From Corynebacterium mustelae (lineage in GTDB: Bacteria; Actinomycetota; Actinomycetes; Mycobacteriales; Mycobacteriaceae): 64,000 bases of DNA. The DNA lies in the NCBI RefSeq assembly GCF_001020985.1, contig NZ_CP011542.1, forward strand, positions 1,550,001 through 1,614,000, in the 5' to 3' direction. The position numbers and the translations under genes were made by a program. Positions within the stretch are counted from its first letter, which is position 1. Every line of letters begins with the position of its first letter. The notes below the pieces were generated by a model. That model was given only the letters and a program-made list of their open reading frames with translations. It was not told the DNA's origin and made no database searches. Shown piece by piece: positions 7,303 through 15,703 of this stretch.

Positions 7303-9999
7303 GTGACTGATGCACATAACCGACTCATGCTTATCGACGGACATTCCATGGCGTTTCGCGCTTTTTACGCGTTACCAGCTGAAAACTTCGCCACCTCAGG
7401 TGGGCAGGCTACCAACGCTGTCTACGGATTCCTTTCGATGTTGTCGAATTTGCTTAACGACGAAAAACCCAGTCATGTCGCGGTGGCGTTTGACATCGGC
7501 CGAAAAACTTTCCGCTCCGAATTGTTCCCGGAGTATAAGGCGCAGCGAGAAGAGACACCCGAGGCGTTTCGCGGACAGGTGCCGCTGTTGAAAGAAGTGC
7601 TCGCTTCGCTCGGTATTGTCACATTGGATAAAGAAAATTACGAGGCGGACGATATTATCGCCACCTTAGCCACCGCCGCGAAACCCTTGGGCTATGAAAC
7701 TCTCATCGTTACCGGCGATCGAGATTCTTTCCAGTTGGTCAACGACACGACGACGGTGTTGTATCCAATGAAAGGGGTTTCGGTTTTGCACAGGTTCACT
7801 CCGGAAGCCATCCAAGAGAAATACGGATTGCAGCCAAACCAATACCCGGATTTCGCCGCGTTGCGGGGTGACCCATCCGATAACCTGCCGTCGGTGCCTA
7901 AAGTGGGCGAGAAAACCGCGACGAAATGGATTGTCCAGTATGGATCTTTGGAGAATCTTCTCAGTAGTGCAGACGAAATCAAAGGTGTTGTTGGTAGCAA
8001 CTTGCGTGAGTGTATTGAACAGGTGCGGATGAACCGAACCTTGACTGAAATGGTCAAGGACTTGGAACTTCCTTATTCACCAGATCAATTGGAGTTGCGC
8101 CCGGCAAATGTCACTGAGGTTGCAGCTAAATTCGACGAATTAGAATTTGGTGTTAATCTTCGAGAACGAGTTCTTGAAGCAGTTCACGCAGACGGTGCCG
8201 TTGCTGCCCAAACGGTAGAAAACGCTGTATCTTCCACCATTGATTTGGTTCCGGTGGACAAGTGGTTAGCAGCTAGGAAAAAAGCTGCAGGCATCAAGAC
8301 TTGGGATGCTACAGCACCTGGGATGGCGGTGTTTATTGAAGGTTCGGGTACGCCAGCTACGGGTGATGCGGAAGGTTTTGCGATCGTCGATCAGGATTTC
8401 CACGCAGTTGCTGGATCATTTGCGGAATTGACACCAGGTGAAGAAAAAGCTCTGGTGGAATACCTCGAATCGCAGGCACCGAAGTTTTTTCACGGAGCTA
8501 AAGCTCATTTCCATATGGTTGCTGGCCGGGGAATTGCTCTTAATGGGATCGCCCATGACACAGCAATCGCAGCGTATTTGCTTCGACCGGGGCAACGTAC
8601 CTATGAATTAAAAGATGTTTATCAACGCCACCTCAAACGTCAGCTTGAGGTGGCGGAATCAGGTCAACTTTCTCTCCTGGATATTCCGGGCTCGGAGCAC
8701 CTTGTTGATGCCGCTGTCGCAATTATGGAATTAGTACCCACCTTGGTTTCCGAACTGCAAGACATTGCCAGCTTGGAACTGTATCTTGACCTGGAACTGC
8801 CATTGATCTCGTCGTTGGCTGCAATGGAAGAAGCTGGCATCGCCATTGATGTGGCAACCTTGGAAGACCAACTGGAAACCTTCCAGCAGCAGGTAATTGA
8901 GGAAGAAGAAGCTGCCCGCGCGATCGCCGGAGACCCCGCGTTAAAACTCACCTCGCCGAAACAATTACAGGTGGTGTTGTTTGACACCCTCGGCCTGCCA
9001 AAAACAAAGAAAACTAAAACTGGGTATTCGACAGCGGCCAAGGAAATTGAGGCGTTGGCGGTCAACCATCCGCATCCGTTTTTGGATCACCTGTTGGCGC
9101 ATCGCGAATACCAAAAAATGAAGACCACCCTTGAGGGGTTAATCAAAGCGGTGGGCAGTGACGGGCGGATTCACACTACTTTCAATCAGACGGTAACCTC
9201 CACTGGCCGGTTGTCTTCAACAGACCCGAACTTACAGAACATCCCAGTGCGTACTCCGGCTGGTCGGAAGATTCGTTCCGCCTTTGTGGTGGGGGAAGGC
9301 TATGACAAGCTGCTTACAGCCGACTATTCGCAGATTGAAATGCGGGTGATGGCGCATCTATCCGCCGACCCAGGTTTGGTTGAGGCCTACCAAAAAGGTG
9401 AGGACCTGCACAATTACGTGGGCTCCAAGGTTTTTGAAGTGCCAGTCGATGAAGTTACCCCGGAGCTGCGTCGACGTGTTAAAGCGATGTCTTATGGTTT
9501 GGTGTACGGACTTTCTGCTTTTGGGTTATCGCAACAACTAGGTATTTCGCCAAGTGAAGCGAAAAACATTATGACTGCGTATTTCGAACGATTCGGTGGT
9601 GTGAAACGCTACCTAGACGAGGTTGTGGAAAAAGCAAGGAAAGACGGGTACACGGCAACGCTGTTTGGTAGGCGGCGCTATCTGCCTGAGCTAAATTCCG
9701 ACAACCGGGTCGCCCGGGAAAATGCTGAGCGTGCAGCGCTAAATGCGCCGATTCAAGGAACCGCCGCCGACATTATCAAAGTAGCCATGTTGCGGGTGGA
9801 CCGTGAGTTGAAGAAGATCGGCGCCAAGTCGCGGGTTTTGCTTCAGGTACACGATGAATTGGTTTTAGAAGTTGCCGAAGGAGAATTAGACCACGTGCGC
9901 GAGATTTTAGAGACCGAAATGGATTCTGCGATCTCTCTATCTGTTCCGCTAGAGGTATCCGCAGGGGTAGGAGATAACTGGGACGAAGCTGCCCACTAG
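7303..9999 (+). CDS. polA: DNA polymerase I
   Basis: About 898 residues. The N-terminal 5'-3' exonuclease domain begins LMLIDGHSMAFRAFYAL and contains ADDIIATLA and VTGDRDSFQLV with the metal-binding acidic residues. The middle region lacks recognisable 3'-5' exonuclease DxE motifs, as in other actinobacteria, so it probably does not proofread. The polymerase domain has motif A TADYSQIEMRVMAHLS, the O-helix RRVKAMSYGLVYG and motif C QVHDELVLE. It fills gaps in repair and removes Okazaki primers. I chose GTG 7303 because similarity to other PolA begins just after it; an ATG at 7237 in frame would add 22 unlikely residues, and ATG 7327 is also possible. Confidence 0.95.
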   Translation: MTDAHNRLMLIDGHSMAFRAFYALPAENFATSGGQATNAVYGFLSMLSNLLNDEKPSHVAVAFDIGRKTFRSELFPEYKAQREETPEAFRGQVPLLKEVLASLGIVTLDKENYEADDIIATLATAAKPLGYETLIVTGDRDSFQLVNDTTTVLYPMKGVSVLHRFTPEAIQEKYGLQPNQYPDFAALRGDPSDNLPSVPKVGEKTATKWIVQYGSLENLLSSADEIKGVVGSNLRECIEQVRMNRTLTEMVKDLELPYSPDQLELRPANVTEVAAKFDELEFGVNLRERVLEAVHADGAVAAQTVENAVSSTIDLVPVDKWLAARKKAAGIKTWDATAPGMAVFIEGSGTPATGDAEGFAIVDQDFHAVAGSFAELTPGEEKALVEYLESQAPKFFHGAKAHFHMVAGRGIALNGIAHDTAIAAYLLRPGQRTYELKDVYQRHLKRQLEVAESGQLSLLDIPGSEHLVDAAVAIMELVPTLVSELQDIASLELYLDLELPLISSLAAMEEAGIAIDVATLEDQLETFQQQVIEEEEAARAIAGDPALKLTSPKQLQVVLFDTLGLPKTKKTKTGYSTAAKEIEALAVNHPHPFLDHLLAHREYQKMKTTLEGLIKAVGSDGRIHTTFNQTVTSTGRLSSTDPNLQNIPVRTPAGRKIRSAFVVGEGYDKLLTADYSQIEMRVMAHLSADPGLVEAYQKGEDLHNYVGSKVFEVPVDEVTPELRRRVKAMSYGLVYGLSAFGLSQQLGISPSEAKNIMTAYFERFGGVKRYLDEVVEKARKDGYTATLFGRRRYLPELNSDNRVARENAERAALNAPIQGTAADIIKVAMLRVDRELKKIGAKSRVLLQVHDELVLEVAEGELDHVREILETEMDSAISLSVPLEVSAGVGDNWDEAAH

Positions 10000-10016
10000 A
10001 AGTTGGGGTTACAGGT

Positions 10017-10053
10017 GGCGTCGAAAAGCAACTATTTTCCGCTTTTCGACGCC
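10017..10053. repeat. Inverted pair of the GCTTTTCGACGCC word after polA
   Basis: GGCGTCGAAAAGC (10017-10029) and GCTTTTCGACGCC (10041-10053) form a perfect 13-bp stem with an 11-base loop, 17 bases after the polA stop. The pairing extends two more bases outward with a G-U pair. There is no T-run, so it is not a standard intrinsic terminator, but the stem may stabilise or end the polA transcript. Both arms are copies of the word scattered through the window. Confidence 0.75.
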
Positions 10054-10153
10054 GCCACTAAGATCTGGACGGTGAAGATCAGAGCCAACGACACGTAGAC
10101 ACGTAATTCCGATGTAATGTCCATGACCGTGCAAGCACATATCAGAGGTTTCA

Positions 10154-11023
10154 ATGGCGTCTTTTACCCGAAGCAAGGTATCCACGGAATCGACAACTGC
10201 TAACTTCACAGATGCCGAGTTCGCGAAAATATGGCCGAAGCCATTGGAAGAACGTAAAACTACACCATCTTCTGCGCTTGTCGATATTAGATCCGGCGAT
10301 GACCCGCAGAATAAAACAGCGATCCGAGTGATTATCAAATTATCTGATAATCCAGATTGTCAGTACGATATAGACTCACCTGCCGCATTGTCACAGTGGA
10401 ATGACCATGCCGAAATTAGCACCCGACGGCTGTCGGTTGCCCACGTGGCTGGCCGCCATGAGGGGGCTAAACCAACGTTATTATGGCGGCGTAATGGCTG
10501 GATGGAGAAAGATTGTTTTGGTCTCAATGACTACCCAATCATGTCTGCTGAGATTCCAGTACTTACGGAAGTTTCTATAGCAATGCTGGCTTTCCTGGCA
10601 ATTGGTACTCCACATAACCAGGTATCTAGTGCTCAGGTCACCGTACTGAAGGCAGTAAGAGCGCAGAGGCTACCATTATCACAGGTACGTGTCGCAACTT
10701 CGTTTTTGTTGAGATTTCCCCATTGGAAACCTGATACGGCAGTTCGAATTTTCCGTAAGAATCCCAGTGCACTCCCACATCTGTGGCCGATGTTGACAGA
10801 ATGTTTGAATTACGCGGCAACAACCGTGGTTGCTGAAGGTTCGCTACCAGGATGGCTATCTGAAGTAATGTCGGTTATCTACGACAGCCAGCATATTTTG
10901 GTGGAAGCTACCAGACGAGGTTACATCGCAGCATCGGAGTGGAAAAGTTTGAAAACCATCGTAACCGTAAATCAGGATACGACCGCAGTCATTCAAGCCC
11001 AGGAGATGCTTTCCGCTTTCTGA
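10154..11023 (+). CDS. Stand-alone C-terminal module of the paralogue family
   Basis: A 289-residue protein matching only the last quarter of the 1000-residue array proteins. It begins with a short tail, then FAKIWPKP (equivalent to the LWxP opening of the C-terminal module) near residue 23. The middle corresponds to the region before the HWNP segment (here HWKPDTAVRIFRKNP), and the end has LPGWLSEVMSVIYDSQHILVEATRRGYIAASEW and a final QEML. An AGAGG ribosome site (10144-10148) five bases before the ATG suggests it is expressed as an independent protein. It could be a degraded remnant of a full-length paralogue or a genuine single-module form. No signal peptide or membrane segment; function unknown. 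Confidence 0.7.
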   Translation: MASFTRSKVSTESTTANFTDAEFAKIWPKPLEERKTTPSSALVDIRSGDDPQNKTAIRVIIKLSDNPDCQYDIDSPAALSQWNDHAEISTRRLSVAHVAGRHEGAKPTLLWRRNGWMEKDCFGLNDYPIMSAEIPVLTEVSIAMLAFLAIGTPHNQVSSAQVTVLKAVRAQRLPLSQVRVATSFLLRFPHWKPDTAVRIFRKNPSALPHLWPMLTECLNYAATTVVAEGSLPGWLSEVMSVIYDSQHILVEATRRGYIAASEWKSLKTIVTVNQDTTAVIQAQEMLSAF

Positions 11024-11083
11024 TGATTGCTTGGACGTCCTGGGGTTTGTCTTGAGGCGGTTGGATTTCCCAATTGCCATAAG

Positions 11084-11112
11084 AAAAACGCCCCGCGTTC
11101 TAATGCGAGGCG
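11084..11112 (-). terminator. Rho-independent terminator of the PepSY-like lipoprotein gene
   Basis: On the minus strand the 8-bp stem CGCCTCGC/GCGGGGCG (one G-U pair; 11112-11105 with 11096-11089) is followed by TTTTTCTT. It begins 18 bases after the lipoprotein stop codon. Confidence 0.85.
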
Positions 11113-11129
11113 ATCGAGTGCGTAGGACC

Positions 11130-11768
11130 TTATTTCGCTGGGATTTCTACGCTTGGTAGGTCTGCGTGGGTGTCGGCGTCGTCTAGCTCAACATCCCAAT
11201 GCAGGCGGCCATTATCGTCATCTAGGTCGATGGAATCAATATAGGCGTTATTGTGATCAGAAAGCGCCTGTGCAGCGGCTTCCTTTGCCGTGACTGTTGC
11301 CTCAGCGGCCATGCGGACATCTTCAGCAAGATCGTCGCCATCGTCATCCATGTTGTCTTTGACATTGCCATCTTGGTCAACATGGATGCTCTTGAACGCG
11401 CCGTCGATGATCATATCCACCTCGGTGTGGTGGTCATCATCGGAGCGGTCAGCGTTGATGACCACCGCGTTGGGGTTCTTTTCCAGTGCGATGTCGATCG
11501 CGTTGAGAACCTGGTCATCGGATGTAGCTGCGGTCATTTTGTCATCGGCTTTGTTCATAGCGCTGGCACCCGCGTCTTTAGCCTTATCCACAGCAGACGC
11601 TCCTGCATCTTGAGCAGATGATACGCCGGAACCAACTTTTTCTGCTGCAGACGAGGCTGCCGCTGGTGCGTCGGCGCGCTGGGAGTCGGTGCATGCTGCA
11701 AGGGCTGGAAGCGCAAGGGCGGCAACTGCGGTGCCTACAAGAATGCGGTTACGGAAAGGTGAAGTCAT
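11130..11768 (-). CDS. PepSY-like lipoprotein
   Basis: A 212-residue exported protein. The signal peptide has a hydrophobic core VGTAVAALALPALAAC with the lipobox ending at Cys26. An Ala-rich, probably helical spacer of about 60 residues with SAQDAGASAVDKAKDAGA-type repeats follows. Two acidic segments then resemble PepSY domains: AIDIALEKNPNAVVINAD ... DMIIDGAFKSIHVDQDGNV and ALSDHNNAYIDSIDLDDDNGRLHWDVELD. PepSY domains occur in peptidase inhibitors and cell-surface proteins; the precise role is unknown. It is monocistronic, with its own terminator, and separates two genes of the accessory region. Confidence 0.7.
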   Translation of the reverse strand: MTSPFRNRILVGTAVAALALPALAACTDSQRADAPAAASSAAEKVGSGVSSAQDAGASAVDKAKDAGASAMNKADDKMTAATSDDQVLNAIDIALEKNPNAVVINADRSDDDHHTEVDMIIDGAFKSIHVDQDGNVKDNMDDDGDDLAEDVRMAAEATVTAKEAAAQALSDHNNAYIDSIDLDDDNGRLHWDVELDDADTHADLPSVEIPAK

Positions 11769-12367
11769 ATCAACTGCCTAACTTAGATTGCGTGACATTC
11801 ATAGAAGAATGTGTCACTAGATTCGAACAAAGAACATCTTACCGACGTTTTTTGGAACCAGCCATAGCTGTTTAGTAGGCTGATATTTCTGTGTTTTTGC
11901 TGGGGGAGCAGTTGCTTTAGCTAAAATAACGTGCATTACTCCTGTTAGATCGCATTTGTGATATGTGTACAGCAAAGCCCAGTTCAGGAATCTGCTACTG
12001 ATGTGACACAATTTAATTCATGTATTGCTTTAGCTTTTCTAAGTTCCGTCTCGCATGCTGTCGTCGTAAATTGCTGTTGTGCGAGACAGTTTCGGCTGTA
12101 AGCGGTAAGGCTTTTCAAGGAGATGGTCTTGTGTCAGTATTCCCAACTGTGATTGGGTGAAGTTTTAGGGCAGCGCTGTACCACATGGAAGGAAACAGCT
12201 GCTTGGTTGCAGGCTCGAGTTTATAACGTATGTGCAACAGTTTCACATGTTTTTCTTCGCAAGTTACTTAATTAAGGCTAAGTTTCGTGATTCGTGGGTT
12301 TTGGTGGGTTAGTATGTGAAATCGCGTGTTTTGATTGCACATTTTAGTTTGTAGAGAAAGGTCAACA
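11769..12367. other. Intergenic region, about 600 bases, no convincing gene
   Basis: No coding region I can support. It must contain the promoters of the lipoprotein (leftward) and the antitoxin-like gene (rightward). An 8-bp inverted repeat GTCTCGCA/TGCGAGAC (12048-12055 with 12080-12087) is visible with a 24-base loop, of unknown meaning. A TGTGC...TCACA pair at 12231-12247 resembles a CRP-type (GlxR) site but has the wrong spacing. Confidence 0.5.
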
Positions 12368-12559
12368 ATGAGCTTTATTAAGAAGATCAAGAAAGTTCTA
12401 AAGCTTACTGATAACGAATACGGTGAGCAGATTACAGACAGTGCTTTGGATGGGGCTACCAGTGTTGCAGAATCCGTCGCTGGTGAAGAGCATGCAGACA
12501 AGATCCAATCCGGCCGTGAATTTATTGACGGTAAAATTGGCCAGAAAGATGCGCAGTAA
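12368..12559 (+). CDS. Small antitoxin-like protein (Rv0909/MT0933 type)
   Basis: A 63-residue charged, helical protein opening MSFIKKIKKVLKL and continuing with the DGATSVAESVAGEEHADKIQSGREFIDGKIG pattern. It resembles the small actinobacterial proteins called MT0933-like antitoxins, which have repeated A-D-K-x-x-x-x-x-D-x-x-G stretches. AGAAAGG lies just upstream of ATG 12368; an earlier in-frame ATG at 12335 lacks a ribosome site. No toxin gene is adjacent on either side, so the antitoxin label is a family name rather than a demonstrated function. It has its own strong terminator. Confidence 0.65.
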   Translation: MSFIKKIKKVLKLTDNEYGEQITDSALDGATSVAESVAGEEHADKIQSGREFIDGKIGQKDAQ

Positions 12560-12579
12560 CCCCACAGCTCGACTTATGT

Positions 12580-12627
12580 AAGGTGACACTGATGGAACAG
12601 TTTTCTTGTTCTGGTGTCACCTTTTTT
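12580..12627 (+). terminator. Rho-independent terminator after the antitoxin-like gene
   Basis: AAGGTGACAC (12580-12589) pairs with GTGTCACCTT (12614-12623). An inner GAACA/TGTTC stem extends the hairpin, and a T-run follows (12622-12627). Confidence 0.9.
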
Positions 12628-12979
12628 GCGTGGCGTACTCGACTTGCGCCAGCGGGATGCTGCATTACACAACAGACAGCCGGCGCGATGCTAGAAAAAC
12701 GAGCGGACGGGCCACAACTGTCGATTTGGTGATCTGCGAATAATTAGTGTGTATAGTGCGCATCGCTAACGCCGAAAGCTACTTTGCTTTTCGACGCTCA
12801 ATCCCGTTTAGACTGTGGTGACCAAGTTACGCGGCGCCTTAGGTGTGGAAGTGGGGTAAGGGATGTGCTTGTTATGGAATTGAGGGATCTTGTGAACCCT
12901 GATATCTGAAATTATTGCGGTTAGCTTTACTATTGAATGCAACGGATCTACGGGAGCAATAAACAAGCCGGGAGGCGTG
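12628..12979. other. Intergenic region upstream of the amidase gene
   Basis: No gene seen. At 12773-12796 an imperfect inverted pair, CGCCGAAAGC ... GCTTTTCGACG, contains one exact copy of the repeated word (12787-12795) and looks like a degraded version of the hairpin after polA. TATAGT at about 12753 could be a -10 element. GGGAGG at 12970-12975 is the amidase ribosome site. Confidence 0.45.
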
Positions 12980-14344
12980 ATGGGCGCAGCGTTAAACTGG
13001 GCGGCAATGGATGCCACTGATTGGGTTGGTACTGATGACGTGGCCGGTGGGGTTGAGCATTGCTTGGCAGTGATCGTAGAAAAAGACAAACAGATTAACG
13101 CTTTTGAACACGTCTTTGCGGAGTCAGCTCGCAAACGGGCAGCGAAATTGGACAAACTTTCTCCGAAAGATCGTGGACCATTGCATGGATTACCGGTAGC
13201 TATTAAAGCGGAGAACAACGTTCTCGGTGTGCCTACCTCTTTTGGCACCCACGCTAATATCACCCCGCCTGCGGTGGAAAGTGCGGTGGTGCGGAGGCTA
13301 CGTGAGGCTGGTGCCGTTATTATCGGCACAACTCGGATGCCGGAATGTGGCGCGTGGCCGGTGACGGAAACAGACCGGGTTATTAGCCGCAATCCGCTTA
13401 ACACTGATTTTAGTCCAGGTGGATCTTCTGGTGGCTCGGCAGCTGCAGTTGCTGCGGGCATGGTTCCGGTTGCAATCGGAGGTGATGGTGGCGGTTCGAT
13501 CCGTATCCCGGCAGCCGTGTGCGGATTATTTGGGTTGAAACCGCAATTGGGGCGGATTTCTGTTGCCCCGTATCCGCACTTGTGGCATAACTTGGGAGTG
13601 GTTGGACCTTTAACCAAATCGGCTCGGGATTTGCGGTTGCTATATAGGGTATTGGCGGGAAATGAGCCGACCGACCAGTATCCGGCGGCAGCCCCAATGG
13701 CTGAAAACATGTTATGTGTTGCGCCAGCGCCTCGGTTGCGAATCGGTACTGTGATGAAAGCTTCATTTCCTGGAATCGCTGTTGATAAGGTGCACCGAGA
13801 TGCGGTAGCCAAAGTGGCGTCATTATTGGATGGCGAAGTGGTTGCCGAGGTCGATTTACCTAAGGTTACTGGTACTTTTATCCCGTTGTATTACGCTTCG
13901 ATTGCTGGTGAAGTTGAGTACATGGAGCATCCGGAAGATCTGGATAGTAAAACGAAACAATTAGTTGCGTTTGGTAATGCGGTCCCGAAGCCGGTGGTGT
14001 CGCTACTAAAGAAACGAAGTATTCAACATGCAGCAACAGTTAATGATCTTTTCGCGCGGTTTGATTTGCTCATTACCCCAGTAATCGCTCCCCGGCCAGC
14101 ACCTGCGGGTTTTCTTAATGGCATATCTGCGGTTAAAGCTCAACTAAAGTCAGCTCCGTATGCCGCTTTTACCGCTTTATTTAATGTGACAGGGCACCCT
14201 GCCATGAGCGTTCCAGTGGGATACTCTGCTGCGGATGGGCTTCCGGTTGCGGTGCAACTTGCCGCTGCGGAACACCAGGAGAATCTACTCATTGATGCAG
14301 CCGAATATATTCATGACAAGCTTAAAGATAGAACATGGGGTTAA
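12980..14344 (+). CDS. Amidase signature family hydrolase
   Basis: A 454-residue enzyme with the Ser-cisSer-Lys triad of the amidase signature family: Lys76 in LPVAIKAENN, the cis-serine in PGGSSGGSAAA (about residue 149) and the nucleophile Ser173 in GGDGGGSIRIP. It hydrolyses carboxamides; its substrate is unknown. It lacks glutamine-amidotransferase partners nearby (no gatB or gatC), so it is more likely a catabolic or detoxifying amidase than GatA. I chose ATG 12980 over the adjacent GTG 12977 because GGGAGG (12970-12975) is four bases upstream. It stands alone between accessory genes. Confidence 0.88.
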   Translation: MGAALNWAAMDATDWVGTDDVAGGVEHCLAVIVEKDKQINAFEHVFAESARKRAAKLDKLSPKDRGPLHGLPVAIKAENNVLGVPTSFGTHANITPPAVESAVVRRLREAGAVIIGTTRMPECGAWPVTETDRVISRNPLNTDFSPGGSSGGSAAAVAAGMVPVAIGGDGGGSIRIPAAVCGLFGLKPQLGRISVAPYPHLWHNLGVVGPLTKSARDLRLLYRVLAGNEPTDQYPAAAPMAENMLCVAPAPRLRIGTVMKASFPGIAVDKVHRDAVAKVASLLDGEVVAEVDLPKVTGTFIPLYYASIAGEVEYMEHPEDLDSKTKQLVAFGNAVPKPVVSLLKKRSIQHAATVNDLFARFDLLITPVIAPRPAPAGFLNGISAVKAQLKSAPYAAFTALFNVTGHPAMSVPVGYSAADGLPVAVQLAAAEHQENLLIDAAEYIHDKLKDRTWG

Positions 14345-14482
14345 AAACTACACCAGTTAAAAATAGGTTGCGGCCACATTGAAAATGACCACTAGCGGAT
14401 TTTCGCATGGGGAAATTTTTGCGCTTTTGCAGCATGCGTCAAGACACGGTGCGCACTTTTATGGGAAACACAAGAATACGAC

Positions 14483-15589
14483 ATGGGGTATCGGATGCTT
14501 AGTTCGCGTGACGCCATCTTGCAGTTAGATCGTGAGCTTGCTGCGTTGGGGTGGAAGGAAGCGAGGGTAGAACAAGCAGCGGCTTTGCCATTGGGCTCAA
14601 AAGAATTCCAGCAGCAAGTCGCGTCCATCATGTATCTTCATGACGACCTTCCTTATGGTTTTCTCAGCGACGACTATAACGTTCGATACATATACGGTTT
14701 ACGCTTAGAAAAAGAACAATACTTCTTGCGGTATTGCAGGTATGACGGTCCACCTGAAATTGTCAAGGACATCGTTTCTCGTTGGGATCTGCCTGATATT
14801 CAACGCTTTATCCTCAACTCTTGTTACGGTGAGGGTGATTTTTCCCTTCCTCTCCGCAACGCCGATATTGCGGCAATCATGCTAGTAAACGACCCTGATC
14901 TAGGTTTTGACATACCGCGTTGCCAGGAGTATCTCCACGGGTGGGTATCTGTTGCCGCAAAGGTCATAGCAAAACTCGACAAAGTTGAAAATCCCAATAG
15001 CCTCACATTGCCCACGCGGGAAGAACTTATGCCACGCCTTCAAGAGCATATAGCTGCAGCTTTAGAACAAGGCATTCCCCCGTGGGAGGCGCTGGGCTAT
15101 CTTCTTATCCATGTGAGCAAGGAGGGCCTTTTCGATCGAGCCAGACTCATTGGGCTTTTCCTCAGCAGTATTGAACGAGCACCACGGGTTTTTCTCCGCC
15201 ACACGATGGTTAACATGTTCAAGGAAAACCTCGCAGTTACCGATGCCGAACTATATGAGCACCGACATATCCTCATTCCCCATTTGGTGGCGGGGGATCT
15301 GTTTTTTGTGAAGTCGTTTGGCAGGTGGCTTCTCCCACTCCTTGAGGGTGCCGAGCTGGTTGCCGCCGCCACCGGCGCATTGGGAGTGAAAAATGATGCT
15401 AGAAAGCGAGAGATCCTTCAGATTCTTCTTGATTTCGAGCCACCACCCAAGGTGACCCCAGAACTTGCCGCGTGTGTGCGTTTTTTGCTGAATTCCCCTC
15501 ACCGTGATGGTGCCAAATGCGCGAAGAAATTAAGCCACGCGTGGGGGATTCCCGCTGAACCGGACTACACGAAGCGAGCATCTCACTGA
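14483..15589 (+). CDS. Stand-alone N-terminal module of the paralogue family
   Basis: A 368-residue protein matching only the first third of the array proteins. The signature LAALGWKEARVEQAAALPLGSKE is near residues 19-41. The middle has DIPRCQEYLHGWVSVAAKVIAKLDKV, and the end has TDAELYEHRHILIPHLVAGDLFFVKSFGRWLLPLLEGAEL and GALGVKNDARKREILQIL. It stops at the linker where full-length members continue into WxxxPPLWxVPRF. The closest relative is the next gene. An in-frame ATG at 14495 is an equally good start. It may be a truncated copy or a true single-module protein. No signal peptide; function unknown. Confidence 0.7.
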   Translation: MGYRMLSSRDAILQLDRELAALGWKEARVEQAAALPLGSKEFQQQVASIMYLHDDLPYGFLSDDYNVRYIYGLRLEKEQYFLRYCRYDGPPEIVKDIVSRWDLPDIQRFILNSCYGEGDFSLPLRNADIAAIMLVNDPDLGFDIPRCQEYLHGWVSVAAKVIAKLDKVENPNSLTLPTREELMPRLQEHIAAALEQGIPPWEALGYLLIHVSKEGLFDRARLIGLFLSSIERAPRVFLRHTMVNMFKENLAVTDAELYEHRHILIPHLVAGDLFFVKSFGRWLLPLLEGAELVAAATGALGVKNDARKREILQILLDFEPPPKVTPELAACVRFLLNSPHRDGAKCAKKLSHAWGIPAEPDYTKRASH

Positions 15590-15703
15590 TTCTCCCGCAC
15601 CTTTTGCGCCCCGCCACCCACTGTCCCGAAAATCCCCTCCACGGATTACCACCACACCACGCCTCAATAAAAGTAACAACAAAAAATTAGGAGAAAACAC
15701 ACG

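Noticed and set aside
12231..12247. GlxR site TGTGC...TCACA upstream of the antitoxin-like gene
   Set aside because: Half-sites are one base too far apart and the left half has a mismatch.
12980..14344. Amidase as GatA of the tRNA amidotransferase
   Set aside because: No gatB or gatC nearby, and the C-terminal half lacks GatA-type sequence that I would expect.
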